Assembly (NCBI RefSeq): GCF_000717655.1
Contig: NZ_JNZY01000064.1
Location: forward strand, 1 to 44,695
DNA length: 44,695 bases
Source: Streptomyces katrae
GTDB taxonomy: Bacteria; Actinomycetota; Actinomycetes; Streptomycetales; Streptomycetaceae
Reading direction: 5' to 3'
Positions 32,655 to 41,293 of the stretch are shown piece after piece (position 1 is the first letter of the stretch; each line of letters opens with the position of its first letter). The notes below the pieces were generated by a model, which had not been told where the DNA came from, made no database searches, and saw only the letters and a program-made list of their open reading frames with translations. A program made the translations under genes and the position numbers.

Positions 32655-33197
32655 ATGACATCGTTTTGGGTAGGTAAGCGGGTACGTCTGCGCGGTATTG
32701 AGCCTGGTGACGCGACTGCGTTCACGCGCTTCACCGAAGACGAGGAGGGCCTGGGGGACTTGGTCCGCCCGCCTCGGTCCGCGGAGGGGTACCGCGTCTG
32801 GGCCAACGAATGCGCGACTGCCAAGCTTGATAGCGACCGCTTCCAGCTGGCAGTTGAAGCCATCGGCACAGGGGAAATAGTGGGGGCCGTTGGCTCGCAC
32901 CAGGCTGACGCGCGTATGGGCTGGTTCGAGTACGGCATCACGATCGGTGCTGAGCATCGTCGCAAGGGTTACGCGGCAGAAGCCGCGGTGTTGTTGCTTC
33001 GTTTCATGTTCAATGAGAACCGATACCACAAGTGCCAAGTGCGGATCTTCGCGCACAACGAAGCGTCTCTGGCTCTCCACCGTAAGCTCGGCTTCGTAGA
33101 GGAGGGCCGACTGCGTGAGCTCGTGTACCTCTCCGGTCGGCACCACGATGTCGTGATGATGGGCATGCTCGCCGACGAGTTCGCCCACCTGCACTGA
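32655..33197 (+). CDS. GNAT-family N-acetyltransferase (RimJ/RimL type)
   Basis: A 180-residue acetyltransferase using acetyl-CoA. WVGKRVRLRGIEPGDATAF is the typical RimJ/RimL-like beginning. Motif A with the pyrophosphate-binding loop is YGITIGAEHRRKGYAAEA, followed by VRIFAHNEASLALHRKLGFV as motif B and EEGRLRELVYLSGRHHDVVM. I prefer ATG 32655; ATG 32640 is also in frame, and neither has an optimal RBS. Codon use is noticeably less GC-rich at third positions than in most of the window, suggesting later acquisition. The acceptor could be a ribosomal protein N-terminus, an antibiotic or another amine; it cannot be decided here. Confidence 0.88.
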   Translation: MTSFWVGKRVRLRGIEPGDATAFTRFTEDEEGLGDLVRPPRSAEGYRVWANECATAKLDSDRFQLAVEAIGTGEIVGAVGSHQADARMGWFEYGITIGAEHRRKGYAAEAAVLLLRFMFNENRYHKCQVRIFAHNEASLALHRKLGFVEEGRLRELVYLSGRHHDVVMMGMLADEFAHLH

Positions 33198-33275
33198 CGG
33201 TCTAGGTGCCCAGACGACGATTGTGGGCCGGCATCGTGCCGGGGGCGGTGCAGACGCAACGGCGGCCGGCCGCAG

Positions 33276-33560
33276 ATCCACCACGGGCTTTCGAACGTCA
33301 AACTCGTCGCGGTACCTGCCGGCGAAACCCAGCCCGTCGATGCCACCTACTGCCGTGTCCTGATGCCGGACAAGCGTCCCGCGAACACGTACTACGCTGT
33401 CGCGGCCGGGGACCGGTACTGCCTGCTCACCAGCGACAAGCGGATCGCCTACCTCAAGGCGACCGAGGTACGTCCGCACAAGAACCTCGACCTCAGGGAG
33501 ATCACGTCCGCGACGACCGTGTGGATGGTTCCGGGCCTGCCACCTTCGGACACCGAGTAG
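33276..33560 (+). CDS. hypothetical protein, probably 5'-truncated
   Basis: A frame with natural composition runs from about 33276 (LSNVKLVAVPAGETQPVDAT) through the ATG at 33363 (MPDKRPANTYYAVAAGDRYC) to TAG 33558 (LREITSATTVWMVPGLPPSD). The protein-like part begins before the first available ATG and has no good start, so the gene appears to have lost its 5' end. No family recognised. Basic and beta-rich. Confidence 0.45.
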   Translation: MHHGLSNVKLVAVPAGETQPVDATYCRVLMPDKRPANTYYAVAAGDRYCLLTSDKRIAYLKATEVRPHKNLDLREITSATTVWMVPGLPPSDTE

Positions 33561-33996
33561 CCGCCCACCTCGGGCGGTTGCAGTCGGGCGGAACGAAGGC
33601 CTTCGCCCCCATCACCGGCTGGGGAAGACCGCCGCCATCGCCACGGCCCCACAGAGCCTGTTGCCGGCCGCGCCGGCCCCGCAGGATGCATGCTGGCCAG
33701 CGTCGTGAGCGCTGGGCCGGCTGGGACGGATGCGGAGATGGTCGCGCTTCCTCAGCACCGTCCAGCACTTCATATGCACTCAGGAGAGAGGCAGCGGCAT
33801 GATCGGAGTCTGCTTCGGCCTCGATGAATGGCTCACGGCCGAGAGCTCCTGAGCCGGTGCGATGGGAGGGTGCTGTACGCGTGCGCGGGAGCGTGAAGGC
33901 CCCGGGTGCCGTGGGGCGTCCGAGGCCTTCACCATGGGGGCGCTTCGCCGTCCGTTTCGTTCAAGAAGACGGCTGCCCTACGGCGCGGGGCTGGGT
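33561..33996. other. intergenic, no gene recognised
   Basis: About 430 bp of GC-rich DNA with only short shadow-like frames. No hairpin or repeat of note. Confidence 0.4.
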
Positions 33997-34164
33997 TCAG
34001 TCGTCGGCCTGGTCGGTGTCGTCCTTCTGGCTGCCGAGCCCGGTCCGGATCTTTTTGACTGTGTAGCCGGCACCGGGGACGAGCAGCGTGGCGAGGAGGT
34101 TGCCGAGGAGGTCGTTGCGGAGGAATTCGTAGAGCGTGGACAGTTTCGGAGTGCGGCCGCTCAT
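33997..34164 (-). CDS. small basic protein with one hydrophobic segment, 55 aa
   Basis: A short leftward frame, MSGRTPKLSTLYEFLRNDLL then GNLLATLLVPGAGYTVKKIR and a charged tail KDDTDQADD. Composition is natural and the hydrophobic middle suggests membrane association. The ATG at 34164 has an AGG touching it but no properly spaced RBS. It could be the end of a longer frame that is open to 34329. It is divergent from the membrane protein at 34233. Family unknown. Confidence 0.45.
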   Translation of the reverse strand: MSGRTPKLSTLYEFLRNDLLGNLLATLLVPGAGYTVKKIRTGLGSQKDDTDQADD

Positions 34165-34232
34165 CCTGCCGGAGGAGGCCGCTGCGTCCAGGGGCTGATG
34201 CGGCACTCTTGATCGCTTGGGAGAATGGCCAT

Positions 34233-34778
34233 GTGACTGTCGAGATGAATTCCCCTGATACCAGGGTCCGTTCGGTTCCGCCGCCGCCCCGGTGGGCGGT
34301 GTGGGCGGCTCACGCGGCGCCATTGTCAACGCTGCCGTCCGGCCTCTGGAGGGTCGCCATGGCCCTTGGTATCCCGGTGGGTTACTCGAAAGAGGTTCTG
34401 CGCGAGGAGTACGCCATTCCCGGCTGGGGAATGGCGTACGTCATCGGTCTCGCCCTCCTCATCGAGTGCCTGGCCCTGCTCACGATCGGTCTGGTCAGGC
34501 CCTGGGGCGAGCGGCTGCCGCGGTGGGTGCCGTTCTTCGGCGGACGGGACATCCCACCCCGGGCCGCACTGATCCCGGCGACCTTCGGGACGGTGGCACT
34601 GACCGCGATCATCGCGGTGGTGATGCTCCAGGTCCTCATCGGGGTCAAGGACGACGGGCACCTCAGCGGTACTTCCTCCACGGTGATGGTCCTGTGCTAC
34701 CTGCCGGCGTTCTTCTGGGGGCCGTTGCTGGGGCTCGTTACCTACTCCTACCGCCGCCGCCACCGTCATCTGCTGTAA
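34233..34778 (+). CDS. four-span membrane protein, 181 aa
   Basis: The GTG at 34233 has GGGAG 9 nt upstream. Four hydrophobic segments are clear: PLSTLPSGLWRVAMALGIPV, GMAYVIGLALLIECLALLTI, LIPATFGTVALTAIIAVVML and VMVLCYLPAFFWGPLLGLVT. The loop between helices 2 and 3 is basic (RPWGERLPRWVPFFGGRD), and the C-terminus ends YSYRRRHRHLL, so the C-terminus is likely cytoplasmic. The SVPPPPRWAVWAAH lead-in is typical of Streptomyces proteins annotated only as integral membrane protein. No catalytic or transport motif is visible. Confidence 0.82.
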   Translation: MTVEMNSPDTRVRSVPPPPRWAVWAAHAAPLSTLPSGLWRVAMALGIPVGYSKEVLREEYAIPGWGMAYVIGLALLIECLALLTIGLVRPWGERLPRWVPFFGGRDIPPRAALIPATFGTVALTAIIAVVMLQVLIGVKDDGHLSGTSSTVMVLCYLPAFFWGPLLGLVTYSYRRRHRHLL

Positions 34779-34845
34779 CGAATCCGGCCGGCCGGGGAGC
34801 GCGCAGGCCCTTTCCGGGCAGGCTTGTCGTCCTGCTGCCACGCGG

Positions 34846-35777
34846 AAGCCGTCCTGAGGCTGCAGGAGCGCTACGGCGGATTCACCGCTCCTCGGCGACG
34901 CTCGCCGCCACGTCCGCAGGCGGGCCGGTCCCGGACGTCTACCGGTACGCATTCGGCCTCGACGGCCAGGACGGCTGGTACACGACGCTGAGGCTGACCA
35001 CACCGTGGAGAGCGGACCCGGCGGCGTGGGCTGGCCGGAGGCCGTGTGCGTCATCGTGGACGGCAAGCACCACGAACTGGAGCCCGCCGACCCGGAACTG
35101 TGCGGGTGCGCCGCTGGTGTCGCCGACGCCGAGGACTGCCGGTGCTACGTCTTTCCGCTCAGGGCTGTCGAGGCCTTCGCTCTGCTCACGTTCGAGCTGA
35201 CCTTCCCGCCCGTGCACGTCGCCTCCTACCAGAACGCTTCGGCCCTCACTAGCGCGACCCGCAACGCGCGCCTGCTCGGCGAGGGTTGGCCGGACACCGA
35301 GCCGGCCTTCGTCTACCGGACCCCCGAGGTCGGCTACTGCGAGCCGGTCGTGCCGTTCATTGACATCACCGGTGCCATCGCCATCGGTACCTGGGATCCG
35401 CCCGGCGACAATCCGCTTGAGCCGATGTCCGACGCCGTCTTCGACGGTGACCCGGCCCACCGGACGATCATGATCGGTGCGCGATCCGCATACACCCTCG
35501 TCGCCGGCGCCCGCCGGTGTCAGTGCTACTGCCGGTCGTCCAGTCGACCGTGGGAGCCTACGGCACGGCAACGGTCCCGATGCTCACGCAGGCACTCGTC
35601 GAGTGGATCGAGCGCGAGCAACCCGAGACGAAGGGCGGTGCCTGTGCCTTCCGAGTGAGCCTCTACTCGTCCGTCGACCCGTCACTTCAACGGCCCGTGC
35701 TGCAGCTCCAGCACCTGTCGTCCACACTCCGAGCGAATGCCCTTGAGTCGTCGTCGACACCTGGGCTTTCGAGATGA
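34846..35777 (+). pseudogene. hypothetical gene broken by several frameshifts
   Basis: Protein-like sequence moves through the frames on one strand: EAVLRLQERYGGFTAP near 34852, VYRYAFGLDGQDGWYTTLRL near 34940, then a long good frame from about 35005 to 35510 (EAVCVIVDGKHHELEPADPE, VYRTPEVGYCEPVVPFIDIT, AIAIGTWDPPGDNPLEPMSD), and finally VSVLLPVVQSTVGAYGTATV to QLQHLSSTL in another frame up to 35777. Each segment has proper GC3 bias, and they join end to end, so I read them as one gene of about 310 codons with three indels. A caller would report 35005-35658 or 35517-35777 separately. Family unknown. Confidence 0.5.
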
Positions 35778-36059
35778 GTCGGCGTCCCCATCGCAGACGG
35801 CCGGGGGCGGGGGTCAGGCGAGGCGCGGGCCGGTTCGGATTGCTCGGTCACGCCGTCGAGGAGGGTGTGCAGCAGTTCCAGTGCTGCCGGGGGCAACGCT
35901 GTAAGCGCCTGCACGTCACCGTGCCGTCCGGTGCACCGCACGGGCCGGGCTGCCGCCGGGGCCGCGCCCGGCGCTGGGATGCAGCTGGAGGTCAGGCCTT
36001 TTGGCGCGTCCGGCTTCTCCTGAAAGGTGTCGTGGAACCCCTCCGTTTCCATTCCAGGG

Positions 36060-36224
36060 CCAGGGCGTCACGATGAGCTGGCGGGCCACGGCGACGAGGT
36101 ATTCGTGCCGGCGCATCACGAACGTTGCGATCCCGGCCTCGCCGGCCTGCTCGAGGGCCTGCTGGAGGAGGTTGTACACCTTCTGGCACTCCGCGCCCCG
36201 GGGCGCGTACGTCTTGTCGAGGCT
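36060..36224 (-). pseudogene. Ku (NHEJ DNA end-binding) protein fragment
   Basis: About 55 codons match the Ku core: SLDKTYAPRGAECQKVYNLL, then QQALEQAGEAGIATFVMRR and HEYLVAVARQLIV. Bacterial Ku proteins have F/LDKTYYL..., a Y-x-LL-x-x-ALE helix and a GIATFVMRGxEYLxAV strand in this order. The beta-barrel before and the region after are missing. Immediately upstream, in another frame, are the first residues of an IS5-type transposase, so the fragment ends at an IS junction. Actinomycetes often carry several Ku copies on arms and plasmids. Confidence 0.65.
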
Positions 36225-36258
36225 TGATCCGCGCCCACTGGGCATCAGCCAGCGTCAA
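36219..36258 (-). pseudogene. 5' stub of an IS5-type transposase
   Basis: LTLADAQWARIKP is the characteristic N-terminal LTDAQWARIEP motif of IS5/IS4-group Streptomyces transposases, preceded on the same strand by an IS-like leader (about 36260-36290). It is cut after 13 codons where the Ku fragment begins. Confidence 0.55.
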
Positions 36259-36484
36259 CCATCGATCGGATGATCCGAAGGAGACCGTCCTTGGCCGTGT
36301 CCATCTCGCGAACTCCCAGGCCTGCCTGTGCGGGAACCCGGGACGATGTCCATATTTTCGTGGTTTCCGCTAAGCCTGACGGTCTGCCACGTTGGGAGAG
36401 ACTGCCAGCCAGAGGCCGCGGCCTGCCCCGATCGCGGGCGGCCGGAACCGCTGACATGGTGAAACACACGGGGAGGATGACGCG

Positions 36485-37228
36485 ATGAGTGCGCAGCAGC
36501 AGTACGACGAGATCGGTGAGGCGTACGAGGGGTTCAAGGCTCTGCCTCTCGAGCAGTACGCGGTGGTGCCCGGTTTCCTGGCCCTGGTCGGGGACGTGAG
36601 CGGCAAGTCGATCCTCGACCTGGCCTCCGGGACCGGCTTCTACAGCCGGGAGTTCAAGCGACGCGGCGCCACGGACGTGCTCGGAATCGACATCTCCGGC
36701 GAGATGGTCGCCGTGGCGCAGAAGCTGGAGGAGCACGAACCGTTGGGCGTGCGCTACGAGGTCGGCGACGTGTCCGCGCTGCGGGCCTTCGAGCAGCCCT
36801 TCGACGTGGGCCTGGCGGTCCAGCTGCTCAACTACGCACCGGACATCGCCACCACGGAGCTGATGTGCCGCAACATCCACCAGAGCCTGAAGCCCGGCGC
36901 CGAGCTGTTCTTGCTCAACCAGTCACCCGACTTCCGCTTCGACGGGCCGTCCCCGGACAAGTACGGCTTCCGCAGCGAGCTCACCGGCGAGGAGGTCGAG
37001 ACCGGACCGCAGGTCCGGACCACTGCGCTGCTCGACCCGCCCGTCTCGTTCGTCGCCAACCGTCCGCGCCGCGAGGTCTACGAGGACTGCCTGAAGGCTG
37101 CCGGATTCAGTGAGCTGAGGTGGGTCCCGGTGGAGGTGTCCGAGGCCGGCGTACGCGAGTTCGGCGCGGACCACTGGGCGGACCTCTACGCCAACCCCCC
37201 GCTGGAAATGCTGCGCTGCCGCGCCTGA
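36485..37228 (+). CDS. class I SAM-dependent methyltransferase
   Basis: A 247-residue methyltransferase. Motif I is SILDLASGTGFYSREF (residues 42-57), with the acidic residue after strand 2 in VLGIDISGEM. Motif II/post-I includes VRYEVGDVSALRAF, and FDVGLAVQLLNYA is motif IV. The C-terminal half (FLLNQSPDFRFDGPSPDKYG) is the substrate cap. The family is the one annotated as class I SAM methyltransferase or ToxA-like, with MSAQQQYDEIGEAYEGFK at its start. ATG 36485 follows GGGGAGGATGACGCG. It is monocistronic. The methyl acceptor is unknown; a small-molecule O- or N-methyltransferase is most likely. Confidence 0.92.
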   Translation: MSAQQQYDEIGEAYEGFKALPLEQYAVVPGFLALVGDVSGKSILDLASGTGFYSREFKRRGATDVLGIDISGEMVAVAQKLEEHEPLGVRYEVGDVSALRAFEQPFDVGLAVQLLNYAPDIATTELMCRNIHQSLKPGAELFLLNQSPDFRFDGPSPDKYGFRSELTGEEVETGPQVRTTALLDPPVSFVANRPRREVYEDCLKAAGFSELRWVPVEVSEAGVREFGADHWADLYANPPLEMLRCRA

Positions 37229-37870
37229 CGCCCCACCGGACATCCCGGGGACCCGACCTCCGATGCGCCAGCACCGGGGCCGGGTCGCCGGCGCCGATGC
37301 GGGCCCGGAACCAGCTGGGCGGCTACAACCTCGTGCTCTCCAGTGCGAGCGGCGTCAAGGCACCGTTGGCGGCCTGCCGGGCCGACCGGCTGGCGCTCGC
37401 TGTCTTTCCGGTCCTTCTCGGCGGGCGGGCCGTGCCTCTTCGGCGGCCGCGGCCAGACGGCGAAGCCCGTCAAGTCCTACGACCTGGACGAGGTCTGGGT
37501 GGGCAGCCTCGCCCGAGGGTCCCAACGCGGCCTCGAAGCCCGCGCCGCGCCGTACTGTAGGGCGTGGGCCGCGATTCGAGTTCCTCGACTCGGTCGACGC
37601 GGTGATCACGGGGACGAGCCCCCGCCCACCAGCGACCACGGCCGTGACCCCCTCGTGAGCACCCTCATCCGGACCGACAACTGATCGACAGGACGCTGCA
37701 GCGGTTGTGTCGCCTGAGAAGCCGTTGCCATACCGATCATGGAGTCGGTCGATCGAACGGGAGTCTCGATCGGGTGATCGCGGTCACTGCCCAGCATGAG
37801 GGCAGGGCCTGGCGGTATGCGGGGAAAATCCAGGGGAGCGGACGGCCGCGCGCTGCTACGGTCGGGCGCT
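37229..37870. other. intergenic with possible debris
   Basis: About 640 bp. On the plus strand, a frame ending at 37684 contains AKPVKSYDLDEVWVGSLARG, which is briefly protein-like, surrounded by shadow-like sequence. No start, RBS or family resemblance. The end of the gap holds the acetyltransferase promoter. Confidence 0.35.
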
Positions 37871-38374
37871 ATGAGCTGGCTCCCCGATAACTTCGTCCAT
37901 CCCGTCCTGGTACCGCTGCCGGGCAGTGGTCATCACCTGCGGCCGATCCGGGAGACGGACACCCCGCTCGACTATCCGGCTGTGATGGGTTCGCGCGAGC
38001 GGCTGTGGACCATCTTCGGCCCAGCCTGGGGCTGGCCCGCGGCCACCATGACCTACGAGGCCGACCAAGCCGACCTGTTGCGACACGAGAAGGAGATCGC
38101 CGCACACCAGTCCTTCAACTACGCGCTGTTCGACGCGGCGGAGACAGCTCTGCTCGGCTGCGTCTACATCGACCCACCGGAAAGGGCCGGCGCGGACGGC
38201 GAGATCTCCTGGTGGGTGGTGGACGAGCTGGTGGGCAGCAAGGTCGAGCAGGCCCTCGACGAGCTGCTGCCGCAGTGGATCGCAGCTGACTGGCCGTTCG
38301 AGCAGCCGCGCTTCCTCGGCCGAGAGATCTCCTGGTCGGACTGGCTCGCCCTGCCGGAGCACCCCGACGCGTGA
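37871..38374 (+). CDS. GNAT-like N-acetyltransferase, 167 aa
   Basis: A small acidic protein annotated in related genomes as a GNAT-family acetyltransferase. It begins MSWLPDNFVHPVLVPLPGSG and HHLRPIRETDTPLDYPAVMG, as in that group, with the mid-part NYALFDAAETALLGCVYIDP as the central beta strands and DGEISWWVVDELVGSKVEQA as the acetyl-CoA-binding helix region, although the usual R/Q-x-x-G-x-G/A loop is degenerate here (VGSKVEQAL). Activity may therefore be reduced. There is no RBS before ATG 37871; TACGGT at 37857-37862 lies 8 nt upstream, so the transcript may be leaderless. Confidence 0.8.
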   Translation: MSWLPDNFVHPVLVPLPGSGHHLRPIRETDTPLDYPAVMGSRERLWTIFGPAWGWPAATMTYEADQADLLRHEKEIAAHQSFNYALFDAAETALLGCVYIDPPERAGADGEISWWVVDELVGSKVEQALDELLPQWIAADWPFEQPRFLGREISWSDWLALPEHPDA

Positions 38375-38576
38375 GTAGCTTTTGTCGCAATGCTTTGGGG
38401 CCTGGTGCTCGAACGGACGTGTCGATTGGGTGGTCGTCGGGTGCTCGGCGCATGCGAGGAGGGCCGCCTGAACGGCTCGCTGGTGTCGAATCACCGAGCA
38501 TCAGCAGGCTCTGGTGTCGCAGTCTTGCGTGCCGATGCCCGTGCAGTCCACCGCGGGTACTCGGAAGTGTGACTGT

Positions 38577-39359
38577 CTGGCTCACCGGTTCGGAAACGCT
38601 GCCGACAATCGCCTGCGAGAGCGTCGGTATCCGAGCGACATGACGGCCGCGGAGTGGGTGGTGGTGCGGCCGCTGCTGCCGGTGCCGGGCTGGATGCAGG
38701 GCCAGGGCGGGCAGCCGGAGGCGTACTGCCACCGGGTGATGCTGGACGCGATCGGCCATCTTGTGGACAACGGCATCAAGTGGCGGGCGATGCCGGCCGA
38801 CTTCCCACCGTGGGACCGGGTCTATGCGCTCTTCCGCCGCTGGCGCGATCGCGGCCTGGTCCGGGAGTTCCATGACCGGGTGCGCGGGCAGGTCGGTCAA
38901 GGCGGATGCTGTGGTCGGCGCCGGCACCCGTGGCTTCGACGGCGGCAAGCTGGTCAACGGACGCAAGCGGCACGTCGTGGTCGACACCCTCGGCCTACTG
39001 CTGGGCGTGATGGTCACCGCTGCGGATGTGGCGATCGCGCTGCTGCCCACATCCTGCTGGAACAGGTGGCTGCCGCTCACCATCGCCCCGGCCCTAGTCT
39101 GGGCCGACGGCGGCTACACCGGCAGTCTGATCGAGCACTGCCTGGCCGCGTTCGCCCTGGTCCTGCTGATCGTCAAGCGCAGCGACAGCATGAAGGGATT
39201 CGTGGTGCCGCCCAAGCAGTGGATCGTCGAGCGTCTCTTCGCGCACCTGATGCGAAGCCGCCGCCTGGCCCGCGACTTCGAGCGTCGTATCGCCAGTGCC
39301 GAGGCGATGATCTACTGGTCGATGGCCGCCCTCATGACCCGTCGCCTGGCCCGGCCACA
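38577..39359 (+). pseudogene. IS5-family transposase with internal deletion
   Basis: The N-terminal part reads in one frame (MTAAEWVVVRPLLPVPGWMQ, then DNGIKWRAMPADFPPWDRVY, RRWRDRGLVREFHDRVRGQ). From about 38890 the homology continues in another frame: SVKADAVVGAGTRGFDGGKL, NGRKRHVVVDTLGLLLGVMV, VWADGGYTGSLIEHCL, and WIVERLFAHLMRSRRLARDF. The second Asp (ADGGYTG) and the Glu (IVERLF) of the DDE triad are present. The first Asp, expected in a D-S-Q-S motif just before SVKAD, lies in the missing segment, so the transposase is inactive. It abuts and reads into the 3' end of the leftward gene at 39365. Confidence 0.85.
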
Positions 39360-39364
39360 CCGGG

Positions 39365-39868
39365 GCCGAGGTGAACCGGCCAGGTGCGGGTTCGGCCAGC
39401 CACCCTCGGGCGACCAGTCGTTTCGCCTTCGACCGCAATGCCTCCACCCGCGCCGGCACCATGTCCGTGCCGAACACTGCGGCCATTTCCTGGCAGGTCA
39501 GCGGCCCCTGGCCGAGACGGACACGGTCCGCGACGGCTTGAAGGATGCGCTGATAGTCGACCGACAGCACCGAAGAGGAGACCTCCTCACGCCACACCGG
39601 CACCTGCGATTTCGGGTTGGCCGCATCACGGGACCCCGGCTGCCTGTCCGCCTCCCGAGGGCCCGGCGGCGGCTCGGGAGCTGGCGTCAGCGGCGCTGTC
39701 CGGAGCCAGAACCGTATCGACCCGCCCCCGCGCGATCACCCACTCCTGCCATTCCTCCTCGGCTGCGGCCAACTCGGCCTGAATACGGTCGGCCTCCTCA
39801 CGCAGGCCATCGAGCCGACGCCGAGCAACGAGCTCGTGCTGTTCCCGTAGTCCAACGACTGACGGCAT
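39365..39868 (-). pseudogene. frameshifted hypothetical gene interrupted by the IS5 element
   Basis: ATG 39868 has a strong RBS (GGGAGG, 6 nt). The first frame encodes a helical, probably coiled-coil segment (GLREQHELVARRRLDGLREE, ADRIQAELAAAEEEWQEWVI) and ends after GGGQAAGVP at 39626. The second frame then carries VPVWREEVSSSVLSVDYQRI, GPLTCQEMAAVFGTDMVPAR, VEALRSKAKRLVARGWLAEP and GRFT before entering IS sequence. A frameshift near 39640-39700 thus separates an N-terminal coiled coil from a C-terminal winged-helix-like region. Proteins of this two-part type are common beside IS elements in Streptomyces; their function is unknown. Confidence 0.65.
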
Positions 39869-40000
39869 TCGAGACCTCCCGGGGAACGACGACCTGACAG
39901 GCCACTACTCCCACGGGTCTACCGCACCTATCCGCAACCAGCGGAAACACACCAATCACACCCGGAAAGACAACAGATTCTGAGGCACTGCCAGACCGGG

Positions 40001-41293
40001 TCATTCGATGGCCGGGTAGGCCATTGCGTCCGTTCCCTTGAGCGTCAGGCCTACGTACTCGTTCACGGCGTAGGGTGCGATGCCGGGGGACGTAGGCAGA
40101 TCCTCACCCGTGCGCGCGTCCATCGCCAGCGGCCCGCTGTCGGTGCTTCCATAGATCCGGCCGCGCCACACAGCAGTCACTCGTGGCGCGATGCGGTCGG
40201 CAGCCTTGTCCGGCAGTTTCCACCGGAGCTCACCGTTCGCGGTGTCGAAGGCCCATACTGAGAGCCCCTGCCAGTTTCGGAAGCAGACGAGGGTGCTGAC
40301 GCCGTCGAAGTCGCAATCGGCGGGCCCGAAATCCTCTGGGAGTTCTTGCCTCACCACTCCGCTCTCCGGGTCGACAAGGCGGTGGAAATCGACGTCGTTC
40401 TTGCTTCGGCCTGTGACGCTGACGAGTTGGGGACCGCCGGCGCCCACGCTGGGGTATTGGCTGTCCTCCCCGCGCCAGCGCTGCTCTCCGGTGTTCAGGT
40501 CGTATCCGGCAGCAGCTTCGTACTGACTGTTGATCTCGTCCTCCGTGATGCCCACCACGGTGCCCTTCGCAATCCTCTGTGCCTTCAGCAGGTCGCGTGC
40601 CCACAGCACCCGGCGGTCTACCAGGTCGATGGCGTAGGTCGTCGAGCCGGAGGGCTTGAACGCGCCGACGGTCACCAGCGCGACACGGCCCGAGCTCCCG
40701 GCGATTCGCGCGCTCAGCGGGCCGGGCGCGTCCTTCGCCCACTCCGGAATGTTCAACGGCAGCCGCCATGCGACCCGTGCACTGGCCGCGTCCACCGCGG
40801 TGAACTCCACGAAGACCCGTTCGGCGTGCGTACCCACCGCTGGCTGCTTCACGACGAACGAGGCGAGGGCCAGCGGGGAGGCGCCCTCCGTGATGGACAC
40901 CGGGTGCGTGAACAGGAAGGAGCCATGCCCGTCCGCCTGCGGATCCGTTACCGGCGTCGCCTCGGGTTTGATGGCGGTTACGGCGCCGCTGGTGGTGTCG
41001 ATGGACAGCAGGCTTTCCTGCGTGGCCACATAGGCCTTCTCCTTGTGGAGCGCCACCGGATTCCTCAGAAGCTCCATGTCCTTGCCTTTGGCGGTGAGGA
41101 GCCCGGCGGTGGCTGCCTTCGGCATCAGGACACCGGCCTTGGGGTCGAACTTCGCCGGCGGAGCGAACACGGCGCGCGAAGACTTCGAGGAGTTGCCTGT
41201 GGACACGTCGGGCTGTGGACTACAGCCGGTAAGGGCGGCCGTCAGCAGGAGCACGCAAGATGCCCAACGGTTGACGGGACGGCTGAAGTTCAC
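40001..41293 (-). CDS. lipoprotein with PQQ-like beta-propeller
   Basis: A 430-residue surface lipoprotein. GTG 41293 has a GAGG site. VNRWASCVLLLTAALTGC is a type II signal peptide with lipobox LTGC. The mature protein is made of repeated beta-propeller blades with the PQQ-like WD motifs: LLSIDTTSGAVTAIK, YAIDLVDRRVLWARDLL, YDLNTGEQRWRGED, WAFDTANGELRWKLPD, and LAMDARTGEDLP. Such propellers are usually non-enzymatic scaffolds, as in BamB or Streptomyces PQQ-binding-like proteins, and may take part in envelope assembly or sensing. It is monocistronic. Confidence 0.88.
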   Translation of the reverse strand: MNFSRPVNRWASCVLLLTAALTGCSPQPDVSTGNSSKSSRAVFAPPAKFDPKAGVLMPKAATAGLLTAKGKDMELLRNPVALHKEKAYVATQESLLSIDTTSGAVTAIKPEATPVTDPQADGHGSFLFTHPVSITEGASPLALASFVVKQPAVGTHAERVFVEFTAVDAASARVAWRLPLNIPEWAKDAPGPLSARIAGSSGRVALVTVGAFKPSGSTTYAIDLVDRRVLWARDLLKAQRIAKGTVVGITEDEINSQYEAAAGYDLNTGEQRWRGEDSQYPSVGAGGPQLVSVTGRSKNDVDFHRLVDPESGVVRQELPEDFGPADCDFDGVSTLVCFRNWQGLSVWAFDTANGELRWKLPDKAADRIAPRVTAVWRGRIYGSTDSGPLAMDARTGEDLPTSPGIAPYAVNEYVGLTLKGTDAMAYPAIE

